Below are positions 1 through 5,440 of a stretch of 7,381 nt of DNA, in pieces. The stretch's first letter is position 1. Every line of letters starts with the position of its first letter. Below the pieces are notes generated by a model, which saw nothing but the letters and a program-made list of their open reading frames with translations, searched no databases and had not been told where the DNA came from. This DNA comes from Chloroflexota bacterium (GTDB lineage: Bacteria; Chloroflexota; Dehalococcoidia; JACQUE01): positions 1 through 7,381 of the forward strand of contig JACQUE010000224.1 of NCBI GenBank assembly GCA_016210425.1, given 5' to 3'. Made by a program: the position numbers and the translations under genes.

Positions 1-1424
1 GAAACCGTACCCTTGGCCAGGGCCGCCGTTATCAGCCTGCGGGTGTCTATCCCCCGGCCATCATCCTCAACGGTGATGCAGATACCGTTTTCCTCGTGCC
101 GCGCCGAGAGGAAGATTGTGCCTATCTCCGGTTTGCCGGCGACGATGCGCTCGTCCGGCGGCTCGATGCCGTGATCAACGGCGTTGCGCAGTAGATGCAC
201 CAGCGGGTCACCGATCTCCTCGATAACCGAGCGGTCTAGCTCCGTGTCCTGCCCCTTGATGATGAAGTCCACCTTCTTCCCACTGCTGACCGCGAGGTCT
301 CGCACGAGGCGAGGTAACTTGTTGAAGACGGTATCTATCTGCAGCAGCCGCGCCTTGGTGATCTCCTCCTGGAGCTGGTCCGTTATGCGCCCCACGTGCT
401 GGGTCGTCTCGCCCAGCGCCCTCACCAGGCCTTCATCGGCATACTTGCCCCCGAGCTGATCGCCCAGACGCAGCAGTCGCGTCCGTTCGATGACCAGCTC
501 TCCCACCAGGTTCATCATGGTGTCCAGCCGCCCGATGTCGATGCGGACCGTCTTCGCCAGCTTGGGGCCCTTGCCGTTCTCCTCGGCCCTGGGTTTGCCG
601 CTAGGGGAAGCGAGAACAGTGACCTTACTCTTGTCATCGTCACTGACCACCGGCGCCGCCTCCGCATTCCCGTTTACGCTCGCCTCCCGGATCTCAACCT
701 TCAGAAGGTCCGGCACTTGCGCGACGACAGCCTGTACCTGCTCTTCGGAGAACGAGGTAGCAAGGAGGATCTGGAGAGAGCCCTCGATCCTCTCCTCCTC
801 GACGGCCTCCTTGGTGGGTACCGACTTTATGAGCTTCCCTATCTGCGACAGCTCGGAGAGGAGTTGCCAGGCTCGGACGGCCCTGAACGGGTTATCGATC
901 CCCACGGACACACTGATGAGATAAGCCTTCTCTCCCCGCTCACTAGCCGCCGCCACCTCTTGCTCCTCGCCAAAGCCTAGCTCCAAGGGTGGGGCATCGT
1001 CCTTTCCGGCCGGCTCAGCGGTGGGTTGGACCTCGCTACCAACTTGGCTCAGTCGCGTTAGTGTCTCCGCTAGGTCTGTCTCGCCCACCTCCAGCGCCTC
1101 AACCTCGTCTTTCAGGCTGCGGAGGGCGTCAAGGCCGTCCAGAAGAGCGCTTACCACAGGGGTGCTGACTTGAAGATGCCCCTGCCGAAGCTTGTCAAGG
1201 ACGGTCTCCATGACGTGCGTCAGTTCCGCCATGCGCTTGTGGCCGAGGGCAGCCGAAGAGCCTTTCAGGGTGTGGGCCGCGCGAAAGATCTCCTGCAGGA
1301 GGTCGGGCGTCTCCGAGCCCTTCTCGAGGGCAACCAAGTCCTCGTCCAAGAGCTGAAGCAGCTCTTCCGCTTCCTCTAGGAAGACCTTCAGGTCATCCGG
1401 ACTCGCATCAAGGACAAGCTTCAT
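1..1424 (-). CDS. cheA: Chemotaxis histidine kinase CheA (N-terminal 474 residues, C-terminus beyond window)
   Basis: CheA is the cytoplasmic kinase of chemoreceptor arrays; it autophosphorylates a histidine in its P1 domain and passes the phosphate to CheY and CheB. The frame is open from the ATG at 1424 to the left edge. P1 (HPt), about residues 1-105, carries AAHTLKGSSAALG with the phospho-acceptor His51. An acidic, proline-containing linker follows. Residues about 150-245 (from AYLISVSVG to LLKVEIREA) fit a P2-like regulator-docking domain. The helical P3 dimerisation domain covers about 291-355 and runs into VFNKLPRLVRDLA. The P4 ATPase domain begins near 360: the N box is LVHLLRNAVDHGIE (Asn414, Asp417, His418) and the G1 box is VEDDGRGID (residues 452-460). 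The rest of P4 and the CheW-like P5 domain lie outside. The start is supported by a purine-rich GGGAAGGGA upstream. HD-GYP is transcribed in the same direction 154 bp upstream, with a probable terminator between, so cheA may have its own promoter. No frameshift is seen. Identification is very secure. Confidence 0.97.
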   Translation of the reverse strand, partial: MKLVLDASPDDLKVFLEEAEELLQLLDEDLVALEKGSETPDLLQEIFRAAHTLKGSSAALGHKRMAELTHVMETVLDKLRQGHLQVSTPVVSALLDGLDALRSLKDEVEALEVGETDLAETLTRLSQVGSEVQPTAEPAGKDDAPPLELGFGEEQEVAAASERGEKAYLISVSVGIDNPFRAVRAWQLLSELSQIGKLIKSVPTKEAVEEERIEGSLQILLATSFSEEQVQAVVAQVPDLLKVEIREASVNGNAEAAPVVSDDDKSKVTVLASPSGKPRAEENGKGPKLAKTVRIDIGRLDTMMNLVGELVIERTRLLRLGDQLGGKYADEGLVRALGETTQHVGRITDQLQEEITKARLLQIDTVFNKLPRLVRDLAVSSGKKVDFIIKGQDTELDRSVIEEIGDPLVHLLRNAVDHGIEPPDERIVAGKPEIGTIFLSARHEENGICITVEDDGRGIDTRRLITAALAKGTV

Positions 1425-1511
1425 CTTCCATTCCCTTCCCTTGTCGCCTCGAGACATGAAGCTAAGGTTGGAAAACAGCCATGCTTACATGAATAATCGG
1501 CGCAGGATTTA

Positions 1512-1546
1512 GCAAAAGAAGAGGCGCGGGGCCAATATCCCTCGCC
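1512..1546 (-). terminator. Probable intrinsic terminator after the HD-GYP gene
   Basis: Read on the minus strand, GGCG-a-GGG pairs with CCC-g-CGCC around an 8-nt loop: seven pairs with one 1x1 mismatch (1523-1546). A T-rich tail TCTTCTTTTGC follows at once (1512-1522). It lies about 35 bp past the HD-GYP stop and about 90 bp before the cheA start, where a terminator separating the two minus-strand genes would be expected. The mismatch and interrupted T-run make it moderate rather than textbook. Confidence 0.55.
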
Positions 1547-1578
1547 TGGCCAGTGCTGTTTCCTGTAGATGGCCGGCG

Positions 1579-2622
1579 CTATGCGCCTCCCAAGAGGAGG
1601 ACGAACTCTCTGAAGACCTCCGGGTCAAAGGCTCCCTTCATCTCGCCCTTCATCATCTCCAGAGCCCGGAACGGCCGCGCGGCGTCTTTATAGGCCCTCT
1701 TGGAGGAAAGGGCGGAATAAACGTCGGCGACGGCGATGATCCGCCCTTCAAGGCTTATATCCGCGCGCGACGCCCCCTCGGGGTAGCCGGAGCCGTCGCA
1801 ACGCTCATGGTGCTCCAGAATGGCTCGCCGCGACACGTCCCCAAGGTGCGCCACATCGCAGGACAGGTCCTTGCCCCAAGCAGGATGCTGCCTCACAAGA
1901 GACCACTCCGAGTTGGAGAGAGGCCCGGGCTTATCGAGGATGGACCTGTCGATCCGCCTCTTGCCCAGATCGTGGAGTAGCCCTCCCAGCCCCAGTTCCT
2001 TGAGGAAAGCCATCTCTGATATGCCCATGTGTTGGGCCAGAGCTATGGAGAAGACGGCCACATTAACGGAGTGGGTATAAGTGTAGTAATGGTGGGAGAC
2101 CAGGCCGACGACGCTGGGTAGGATATCTTTCCAGTTGTAGATGTTATCCACGATAGTGGAGACAATGTCCTGCGCTCTCTGGATGGCCTGACCAGTAACG
2201 GTCTCCTCGAAGATCTTCTGCACCAGGTTGGTCGTGCCGGAGTAGAGGACGCTGGCCAGCTTGTTCCCATCGGCGCTCCGGTCGGAAAGGACTTCCTCGA
2301 GGTATTCCTGGATGTGGTCCAAGTAGACTTCCCGCTGCGAGCTGTGGATGTAGACCGTCCCATGACCCCTATCCCTGAGGCGTCGAATGACCTGCCAGCC
2401 GGCTGGTCCGGTCCCGGCCTCGGAATACAAGACGGGGCGCCCTCTCACGGGGATGTAGATATCGAAATTGGGAACCACCAATTTGGAGAAGCTGGAAATA
2501 TCGACGGGGACGTATCCCGTCCAGGGATCCACAACGATCTCGCCCGGAGGCGCTATGTCCCCTTGAAGCCCCTCTGTGTCGGCGTCTCCCTCGGACACGC
2601 GCGTTTCAAGGCCGTCTCTCAT
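1579..2622 (-). CDS. HD-GYP domain c-di-GMP phosphodiesterase
   Basis: This 347-aa protein has no visible signal peptide or membrane segment, so it is probably cytoplasmic. Residues about 38-115 form an N-terminal alpha/beta module (VPVDISSF...FDIYIPVRGRPVLY...GHGTVYIHSS) of the kind that often precedes HD-GYP domains. Residues about 165-345 are the HD-GYP domain, with its signature residues intact: His184 (YTHSVN), His217-Asp218 and Lys221 (LLHDLGK), His246 (QHPAWG), HHERCDGSGYP at 271-281 and Asp300 (VADVYSAL). HD-GYP enzymes hydrolyse c-di-GMP to pGpG and/or GMP at a two- or three-metal centre. The position four residues before His184 is Tyr rather than the Glu reported for a trinuclear enzyme, so a binuclear site is inferred. 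The ATG at 2622 has GGGAGG six bases upstream. There is no receiver domain, so the input signal must enter through the N-terminal module or partners. It is divergent from the two-CW gene and upstream of cheA. Confidence 0.95.
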   Translation of the reverse strand: MRDGLETRVSEGDADTEGLQGDIAPPGEIVVDPWTGYVPVDISSFSKLVVPNFDIYIPVRGRPVLYSEAGTGPAGWQVIRRLRDRGHGTVYIHSSQREVYLDHIQEYLEEVLSDRSADGNKLASVLYSGTTNLVQKIFEETVTGQAIQRAQDIVSTIVDNIYNWKDILPSVVGLVSHHYYTYTHSVNVAVFSIALAQHMGISEMAFLKELGLGGLLHDLGKRRIDRSILDKPGPLSNSEWSLVRQHPAWGKDLSCDVAHLGDVSRRAILEHHERCDGSGYPEGASRADISLEGRIIAVADVYSALSSKRAYKDAARPFRALEMMKGEMKGAFDPEVFREFVLLLGGA

Positions 2623-2644
2623 GCTCTGCCTCCCAGCTAGTAAC

Positions 2645-2763
2645 TATTGTCGGCAGGAAACGTACCTTTTCGCAACCCAATCTGGGAGACGGGCGGAGAT
2701 CCGCAATTGGGGCCAAAAAGCGAATCTAGCGGCTGGAGAACGCTTCCGGAAATGCCGACAATA
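2645..2763. promoter_or_regulatory. Divergent regulatory region with an 11-bp inverted repeat
   Basis: The space between the HD-GYP start (2622) and the two-CW start (2809) carries TATTGTCGGCA at 2645-2655 and its exact reverse complement TGCCGACAATA at 2753-2763. Read in the direction of transcription, each gene is therefore preceded by TGCCGACAATA: 23 bp before the HD-GYP ATG and 46 bp before the two-CW ATG. The core GCCGACAA differs at one base from the sigma-28 -10 consensus GCCGATAA, but I see no convincing -35 partner at standard spacing on either side. A second dyad, CCCAAT at 2676-2681 with ATTGGG at 2706-2711, encloses a short GCGG/CCGC hairpin and sits between the arms. The arms could be paired promoter elements or paired operators. 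The repeat is certain; its role is inferred. Confidence 0.5.
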
Positions 2764-2808
2764 CGAGGGAAAGGCTGGCAGACACAAGCGAAGCCACGGA
2801 GGAGCGAG

Positions 2809-3126
2809 ATGGTACGGCTGAACTGTTGGAAGGTCAAGAACTGCGGCAGGATGCCGGGGGGCTCGAAGGTAGCTGAGATGGGCATATGTCCAGCCTCTGT
2901 TGATACATCCTCTAACGGACTAAACGGCGGTACCAACGGCGGCAGGATCTGCTGGGCAGTCACAGGGACCTTCTGCGGCGGGCAGGTGCAGGGGACTTTC
3001 GCGCAAAAGGAGCTCTCGTGCATGAACTGCGAGTTCTTCAAACACGTTAAGGGCGAGGAGGGCAAGTCCTTCCTGCTGTTGCGACCCCAACAGGCCTATA
3101 AGAAGCACGAGACAGTGAAGGCGTAA
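2809..3126 (+). CDS. Small two-CW domain cysteine-rich protein
   Basis: The product has 105 aa. Its sequence resembles the two-CW domain, which I know mostly as a sensory module attached to chemoreceptors, kinases or HD-GYP proteins. The first CW unit is NCWKVKNCG (Cys6, Trp7, Cys12) followed by Cys27 in GICPAS. The second is GRICWAVTGTFCGG (Cys48, Trp49, Cys56), followed by QGTFAQKELSCMNCEFFKHV (Cys71, Cys74). Seven cysteines suggest metal, Fe-S or redox chemistry, but no ligand is established here. The frame stays open upstream to 2647, but the start at 2809 is preferred: it has GGAGGAG just upstream, and the extra residues would be low-quality sequence covering the divergent regulatory region. 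Here the domain stands alone with only a short basic tail. The next gene lies 30 bp downstream in the same frame and is probably co-transcribed. Family assignment is fairly secure; function is unknown. Confidence 0.87.
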   Translation: MVRLNCWKVKNCGRMPGGSKVAEMGICPASVDTSSNGLNGGTNGGRICWAVTGTFCGGQVQGTFAQKELSCMNCEFFKHVKGEEGKSFLLLRPQQAYKKHETVKA

Positions 3127-3156
3127 GAGAGTCTGAACGAAGGCCAACAAGTCGAT

Positions 3157-3603
3157 ATGCTGAACAGACTTCGTCAAAAGCTGGAGAACGACCGGATACG
3201 CAAGCGGATCGCCCGAACGCTGAACGTTGGAGTTGGCCTATATGCGCAGTCCTGGACGCTCCAGCAACTGCCCATCAAGCCTGAGGACCTACACAGGTTG
3301 GGGAGCCAGATCACCAACTGGTGCAGTGACGTCATGGCCCACACCAGCAAGCCCTACGGCATCGATCAGGTGAAAGTAGGAATTGCTTGCGCCCGCCCAG
3401 GACAGCGGGTCGTGGCAAGCTCCATCTTCGGAGTATTCCGCCAGAGGGAGTTTGCTCAAGAGGGGGGCCCAAAGGAGCAGATCGAGTCGTTCGTCTCCAG
3501 GCTGCACATCCCAGAGCTGAACGCTTCCAATACGAGCCTTCGTTTCGCTGCTGTCCTCCTTAGCTACGGTGACGTAGCCAAGGAGTCGATTTTCAACTAC
3601 TAG
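3157..3603 (+). CDS. Hypothetical protein, 148 aa
   Basis: I do not recognise this family. The N-terminus is strongly basic and probably helical (MLNRLRQKLENDRIRKRIARTL). A mixed helix-strand region follows, with KVGIACARPGQRVVASSIFGVF (about 73-94) as the likeliest beta segments. The C-terminus, RFAAVLLSYGDVAKESIFNY, is hydrophobic but too short and interrupted to be a clear membrane anchor. There are two cysteines, Cys56 and Cys78. It begins 30 bp after the two-CW stop. The only upstream Shine-Dalgarno candidate is AAGG at 3140-3143, 13 bp before the ATG, which is weak, so expression probably depends on coupling to the two-CW gene. The 10 codons between the two genes are in the same frame and contain no further stop. 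Codon usage and composition look like a normal gene. It converges on the next gene, with only 18 bp between the stops. Confidence 0.75.
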   Translation: MLNRLRQKLENDRIRKRIARTLNVGVGLYAQSWTLQQLPIKPEDLHRLGSQITNWCSDVMAHTSKPYGIDQVKVGIACARPGQRVVASSIFGVFRQREFAQEGGPKEQIESFVSRLHIPELNASNTSLRFAAVLLSYGDVAKESIFNY

Positions 3604-3621
3604 CTCAGCCCCCCGAGTCGG

Positions 3622-3870
3622 CTAGCGCCTGCTCTTGCTCTCCGTCGTTATTCCAGTCGCCAACTGCTCAGCTATCGACCTTACAGTCTCCCCTTCGTTC
3701 TCCAACTCCTTGCAGATCCGCAGAAAGGCTCGCTCGTTGAAGGCGAGCCCGTCCTGGATGCCCGCGTTGGAGATAGCGTTGTTGAGGATACCTTGGGAGA
3801 CCTCGGCCCCGACCGCGCGGCCCAGCGCCTGGAGAAGAAAGCTCCTCGTAAGTTGGATCTCCTGTGCCAT
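3622..3870 (-). CDS. Small helical hypothetical protein, 82 aa
   Basis: This is a short, soluble, mostly helical protein with no cysteine-rich motif or membrane segment. A first helical block (FLLQALGRAVGAEVSQGILNNAISNAGI, about residues 11-38) is followed by FNERAFLRICKELENEGETVRSIAEQLATGI (about 45-75) and a polar tail. I do not recognise the family. The gene call rests mainly on a textbook ribosome-binding site: GGAGGTG lies five bases before the ATG at 3870. The plus-strand reading of the same stretch is a shadow with unusual Ser/Pro/Arg-rich composition. The gene converges on the 148-aa gene and is divergent from the 4240 operon. Its size and position near signalling genes would suit a small adaptor or regulator, but that is only context. 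Confidence 0.8.
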   Translation of the reverse strand: MAQEIQLTRSFLLQALGRAVGAEVSQGILNNAISNAGIQDGLAFNERAFLRICKELENEGETVRSIAEQLATGITTESKSRR

Positions 3871-4054
3871 GTCAACACCTCCAAAAAATCGGCCTGCTTT
3901 ATCCAGTCAATCCCCACGTCTGCCGCCCCTTAGCTGCCTTTTGTACCGTGATTCTAGACGTGTCTCTTCTAGCCGGAGTAGGGTAGTCTCTCCCCCGATC
4001 CGTAAGCTAGGGGTACCCAGATGGGGTGTATGGTCGTACCAGTCCACAAGTACT

Positions 4055-4089
4055 TATGAACATGCTTGGCACGACTAAAGACAGGCAGC
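4055..4089 (+). repeat. 35-bp direct repeat, copy 1
   Basis: It begins TATGAACATGCTTGGCACG and ends AAAGACAGGCAGC. It matches copy 2 at 33 of 35 positions, the two differences both being A-to-G changes in copy 2. Start-to-start distance is 71 bp, leaving a 36-bp interval. Its last nine bases form the left arm of the stem-loop at 4081-4120. Confidence 0.9.
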
Positions 4090-4125
4090 CCCGGCAAATA
4101 CAAGGCCGAGGGCAACCTGTACACC

Positions 4126-4160
4126 TATGAACATGCTTGGCACGACTAGAGACAGGCGGC
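4126..4160 (+). repeat. 35-bp direct repeat, copy 2
   Basis: This is the second copy of the element at 4055, starting 71 bp downstream. It ends 79 bp before the 4240 start codon. The shared part includes TTGGCACG, which matches a sigma-54 -24 element, but the -12 GC is missing in both copies. Its ACAGG (4152-4156) could compete with the first copy for pairing to CCTGT at 4116-4120. Confidence 0.9.
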
Positions 4161-4174
4161 AGCAGTGTCGATAA
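4147..4174 (+). promoter_or_regulatory. Possible sigma-28-like promoter for the 4240 operon
   Basis: TAGAGACA (4147-4154) and GTCGATAA (4167-4174) are separated by 12 bp. The sigma-28 (FliA) consensus is TAAAGTTT-N11-GCCGATAA. The -10-like box has one mismatch, the -35-like box is poorer and the spacing is one base long. A start near 4181 would leave a leader of about 59 nt before the ATG at 4240. Weak support; recorded because similar -10-like boxes occur before other genes in this window. Confidence 0.25.
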
Positions 4175-4239
4175 TCTTCATAGAGAACCGGAAGGGCAGT
4201 GAGAGTGCCTGCGATATCCCTGCATCTCCTGGAGGATGA

Positions 4240-4584
4240 ATGGGCCTCATCAGCATAAATGAGTTGCAGCCAGGCATGAAACTGGAAAGGCCTGTCGTAA
4301 GTCTGCAGGGCGCGCTGCTGGCGGCTCAGGGTATAGAGCTGACGCTAAAGCACATCCGCCTTTTCAAGACATGGGGCGTCACAGAGGCCGATGTGGAAGG
4401 GGCGAACCAACAGAAGGAACACATGACAGAGGAGCAGGTTAAGGCCCTGGAGGAGTCCATCGACGCCCACTTCCAGGGAAATCTGCATGATGCTGTCATG
4501 GACGAGATAGCCCGGGTGGCAAAGAAGCTACTGACGTCGCGGAGACAGAGCGTGAACCTAGAGCCGGCCGATGGAACGTATTAA
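4240..4584 (+). CDS. Small accessory protein resembling the N-terminal module of HD-GYP/HDOD proteins, 114 aa
   Basis: Residues 1-52 (ISINELQPGMKLERPVVSLQGALLAAQGIELTLKHIRLFKTWGVTEADV) show the pattern I-x-V-x-E-L-x-P-G-M-x-L ... G-x-x-L-x-x-x-G-x-x-L-T-x-x-H-I-x-x-L/F-K-x-W-G-V. That pattern is typical of the small module found in front of HD-GYP and HDOD domains. The rest is helical and charged (EEQVKALEESIDAHFQGNLHDAVMDEIARVAKKLLTSRR). No enzymatic motif is present. The start at 4240 has GGAGG four bases upstream; the ATG at 4236 leads to an immediate stop. The last 14 bp overlap the HDOD gene, which implies translational coupling. I infer that it supplies, as a separate polypeptide, a domain that is usually fused to the output protein, and that it may bind the HDOD protein. 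The exact function is unknown. Confidence 0.88.
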   Translation: MGLISINELQPGMKLERPVVSLQGALLAAQGIELTLKHIRLFKTWGVTEADVEGANQQKEHMTEEQVKALEESIDAHFQGNLHDAVMDEIARVAKKLLTSRRQSVNLEPADGTY

Positions 4585-5431
4585 TCTCGACCAGATAGTC
4601 TCAAAGGTAAACACCCTCCCGACCATTGCACTGGTCTACGACCGTGTTTGTGAGATGGTCGAGAATCCCGACGTCTCCGCCGCCGACCTGGGGAAAGCCA
4701 TCGCCGAGGATCAGACGCTTACGGCCCGCCTCCTGCGCATCGTTAACTCCGCCTTCTACGGCTTTCCGGAGAAGATAACCACAGTGACGCGGGCAATCAG
4801 CATTCTGGGCTTCGAACCGCTCAAGAACCTGGTGCTCGCCACTTCCGTCATGAAATTCTTCGATTCCGACGGCAGCAACTGCCTGGGAGCCAGGTTAGCC
4901 AACCTCTGGTCCCACTCCTTGGCGTGCGCTGTCTCGGCCCGTGCCCTAGCCAAGCGGATCGAACACCTCAACCCCGAGGAGATGTTCGTGGCGGGGCTTC
5001 TCCACGATATAGGCAAGGTCGTGCTACTCCAGACCTTTCCCGAGGAAACCAAATGCATCTTCTCCCTTGTCAAGGTTAAGGGGATCCCGTTCTTAGAAGC
5101 CGAGCACGAGGTGATAGGGGTGGACCATCCACAGATAGGCAGTATCCTTTCAAAGCAGTGGAAGCTCCCGCCTCGGCTTGGCGAAAGCATCGCGCTTCAT
5201 CACTCACCAAATATGGCCCAGTCAGACGCCCAACAAACGGCGGCTGTCCACCTAGCCGACATCCTCGCTCGCGCCCTCCAGTTCGGCTCAGGGGGTGATG
5301 ACAGCATCCCTACACTTAACCGCAGCGCCTGGGACGCTCTCCATCTGCCAATGACCCGCCTTGAGCCGACGATGATTGAGATCGAGAGAGAGTACTTCCG
5401 ATCTTTGAGTCTACTAAGGCCGTCCTATTAG
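4571..5431 (+). CDS. HDOD domain signalling protein, 286 aa
   Basis: HDOD is an HD-superfamily module used in bacterial signalling, usually as a regulatory or scaffold domain and often linked to c-di-GMP, chemotaxis or stress responses. The domain fills about residues 5-215. Family hallmarks are LPTIALVYDRVCEMVENPDVSAADLGKAI, DQTLTARLLRIVNSAFYG (47-64), ITTVTRAISILGFEPLKNLVLA (69-90) and FVAGLLHDIGK (139-149). Many HDOD proteins have lost parts of the HD metal site, but here most candidate ligands are present: His115, His145-Asp146, His186, His210-His211 and Asp230. Whether it is catalytic cannot be decided from sequence. No receiver, GGDEF or EAL domain is attached. The start overlaps the previous gene by 14 bp with only a weak Shine-Dalgarno, consistent with coupled translation. 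The stop codon overlaps the ribosome-binding site of the cyclase gene, so the three genes form a tight operon. Confidence 0.95.
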   Translation: MERINLDQIVSKVNTLPTIALVYDRVCEMVENPDVSAADLGKAIAEDQTLTARLLRIVNSAFYGFPEKITTVTRAISILGFEPLKNLVLATSVMKFFDSDGSNCLGARLANLWSHSLACAVSARALAKRIEHLNPEEMFVAGLLHDIGKVVLLQTFPEETKCIFSLVKVKGIPFLEAEHEVIGVDHPQIGSILSKQWKLPPRLGESIALHHSPNMAQSDAQQTAAVHLADILARALQFGSGGDDSIPTLNRSAWDALHLPMTRLEPTMIEIEREYFRSLSLLRPSY

Positions 5432-5440
5432 GAGCAGCTT

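Larger units (their letters stand above)
4031..4183 (+). promoter_or_regulatory. Candidate structured leader RNA or regulatory DNA: three abutting stem-loops
   Basis: Three potential stems lie almost end to end. First, 4031-4041 pairs with 4067-4077 (TG-GTCGT-a-CCA with TGG-c-ACGAC-TA; ten pairs including one G-U, and one mismatch). Second, 4081-4095 pairs with 4105-4120: ACAGG, a 2x2 internal loop, GCCC, CGGC, a 9-nt loop, GCCG, a bulged A, GGGC, CCTGT, giving 13 Watson-Crick pairs. Third, 4125-4131 pairs with 4177-4183 (CTATGAA with TTCATAG), with CGAC/GTCG nested at 4143-4146 and 4167-4170. The second stem is the strongest. No consensus that I know (c-di-GMP-I, c-di-GMP-II, glycine and others) matches. 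If transcription starts upstream of 4031, this would be a 5' leader; if it starts near 4181, the repeats would be upstream DNA sites. Pairing was done by eye, without energy calculation. Confidence 0.45.
3871..4239. other. Long non-coding region before the HDOD-GGDEF operon
   Basis: No plausible gene is seen on either strand in these 369 bp. The left part must contain the promoter of the small minus-strand gene. The middle and right parts contain, from left to right: a weak dyad GGGTA/TACCC (3981-3985 with 4014-4018) enclosing CCCC/GGGG; two 35-bp direct repeats; three abutting potential stem-loops (4031-4183); and a sigma-28-like element (4147-4174). The ribosome-binding site GGAGG for the 4240 gene lies at 4231-4235. 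The region is unusually rich in organised sequence for a simple promoter. Confidence 0.7.

Noticed and set aside
396..980. Plus-strand 194-codon frame
   Set aside because: It lies wholly antisense to cheA, whose domain motifs are unmistakable; long antisense frames are expected in GC-rich coding DNA.
2647..2808. N-terminal extension of the two-CW protein
   Set aside because: The frame is open, but it would cover the divergent promoter region, has no ribosome-binding site and gives low-complexity residues. The ATG at 2809 has a strong Shine-Dalgarno.
3600..3625. Bidirectional terminator between the convergent genes
   Set aside because: CTAGC and GCTAG form only a 5-bp stem with a 16-nt loop and no T-run on either side.
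3886..3893. Sigma-28-like GCCGATTT before the small minus-strand gene
   Set aside because: It is only 16 bp before the ATG and next to the ribosome-binding site, leaving no room for a leader.
3635..4078. Plus-strand 147-codon frame
   Set aside because: It is a shadow of the minus-strand 82-aa gene and then runs through the repeat region; its composition is Ser/Pro/Arg-rich and it has no ribosome-binding site.
4066..4083. Sigma-54 promoter in the direct repeats
   Set aside because: TTGGCACG matches the -24 element, but the -12 position reads AAGAC or GAGAC instead of TTGCW, and the essential GC is missing in both copies.
4055..4160. Mini CRISPR array (two 35-bp repeats with a 36-bp spacer)
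   Set aside because: Sizes fit, but there are only two imperfect repeats and no cas gene. The interval pairs extensively with the repeat end (the 4081-4120 stem), which a foreign-derived spacer would not do.
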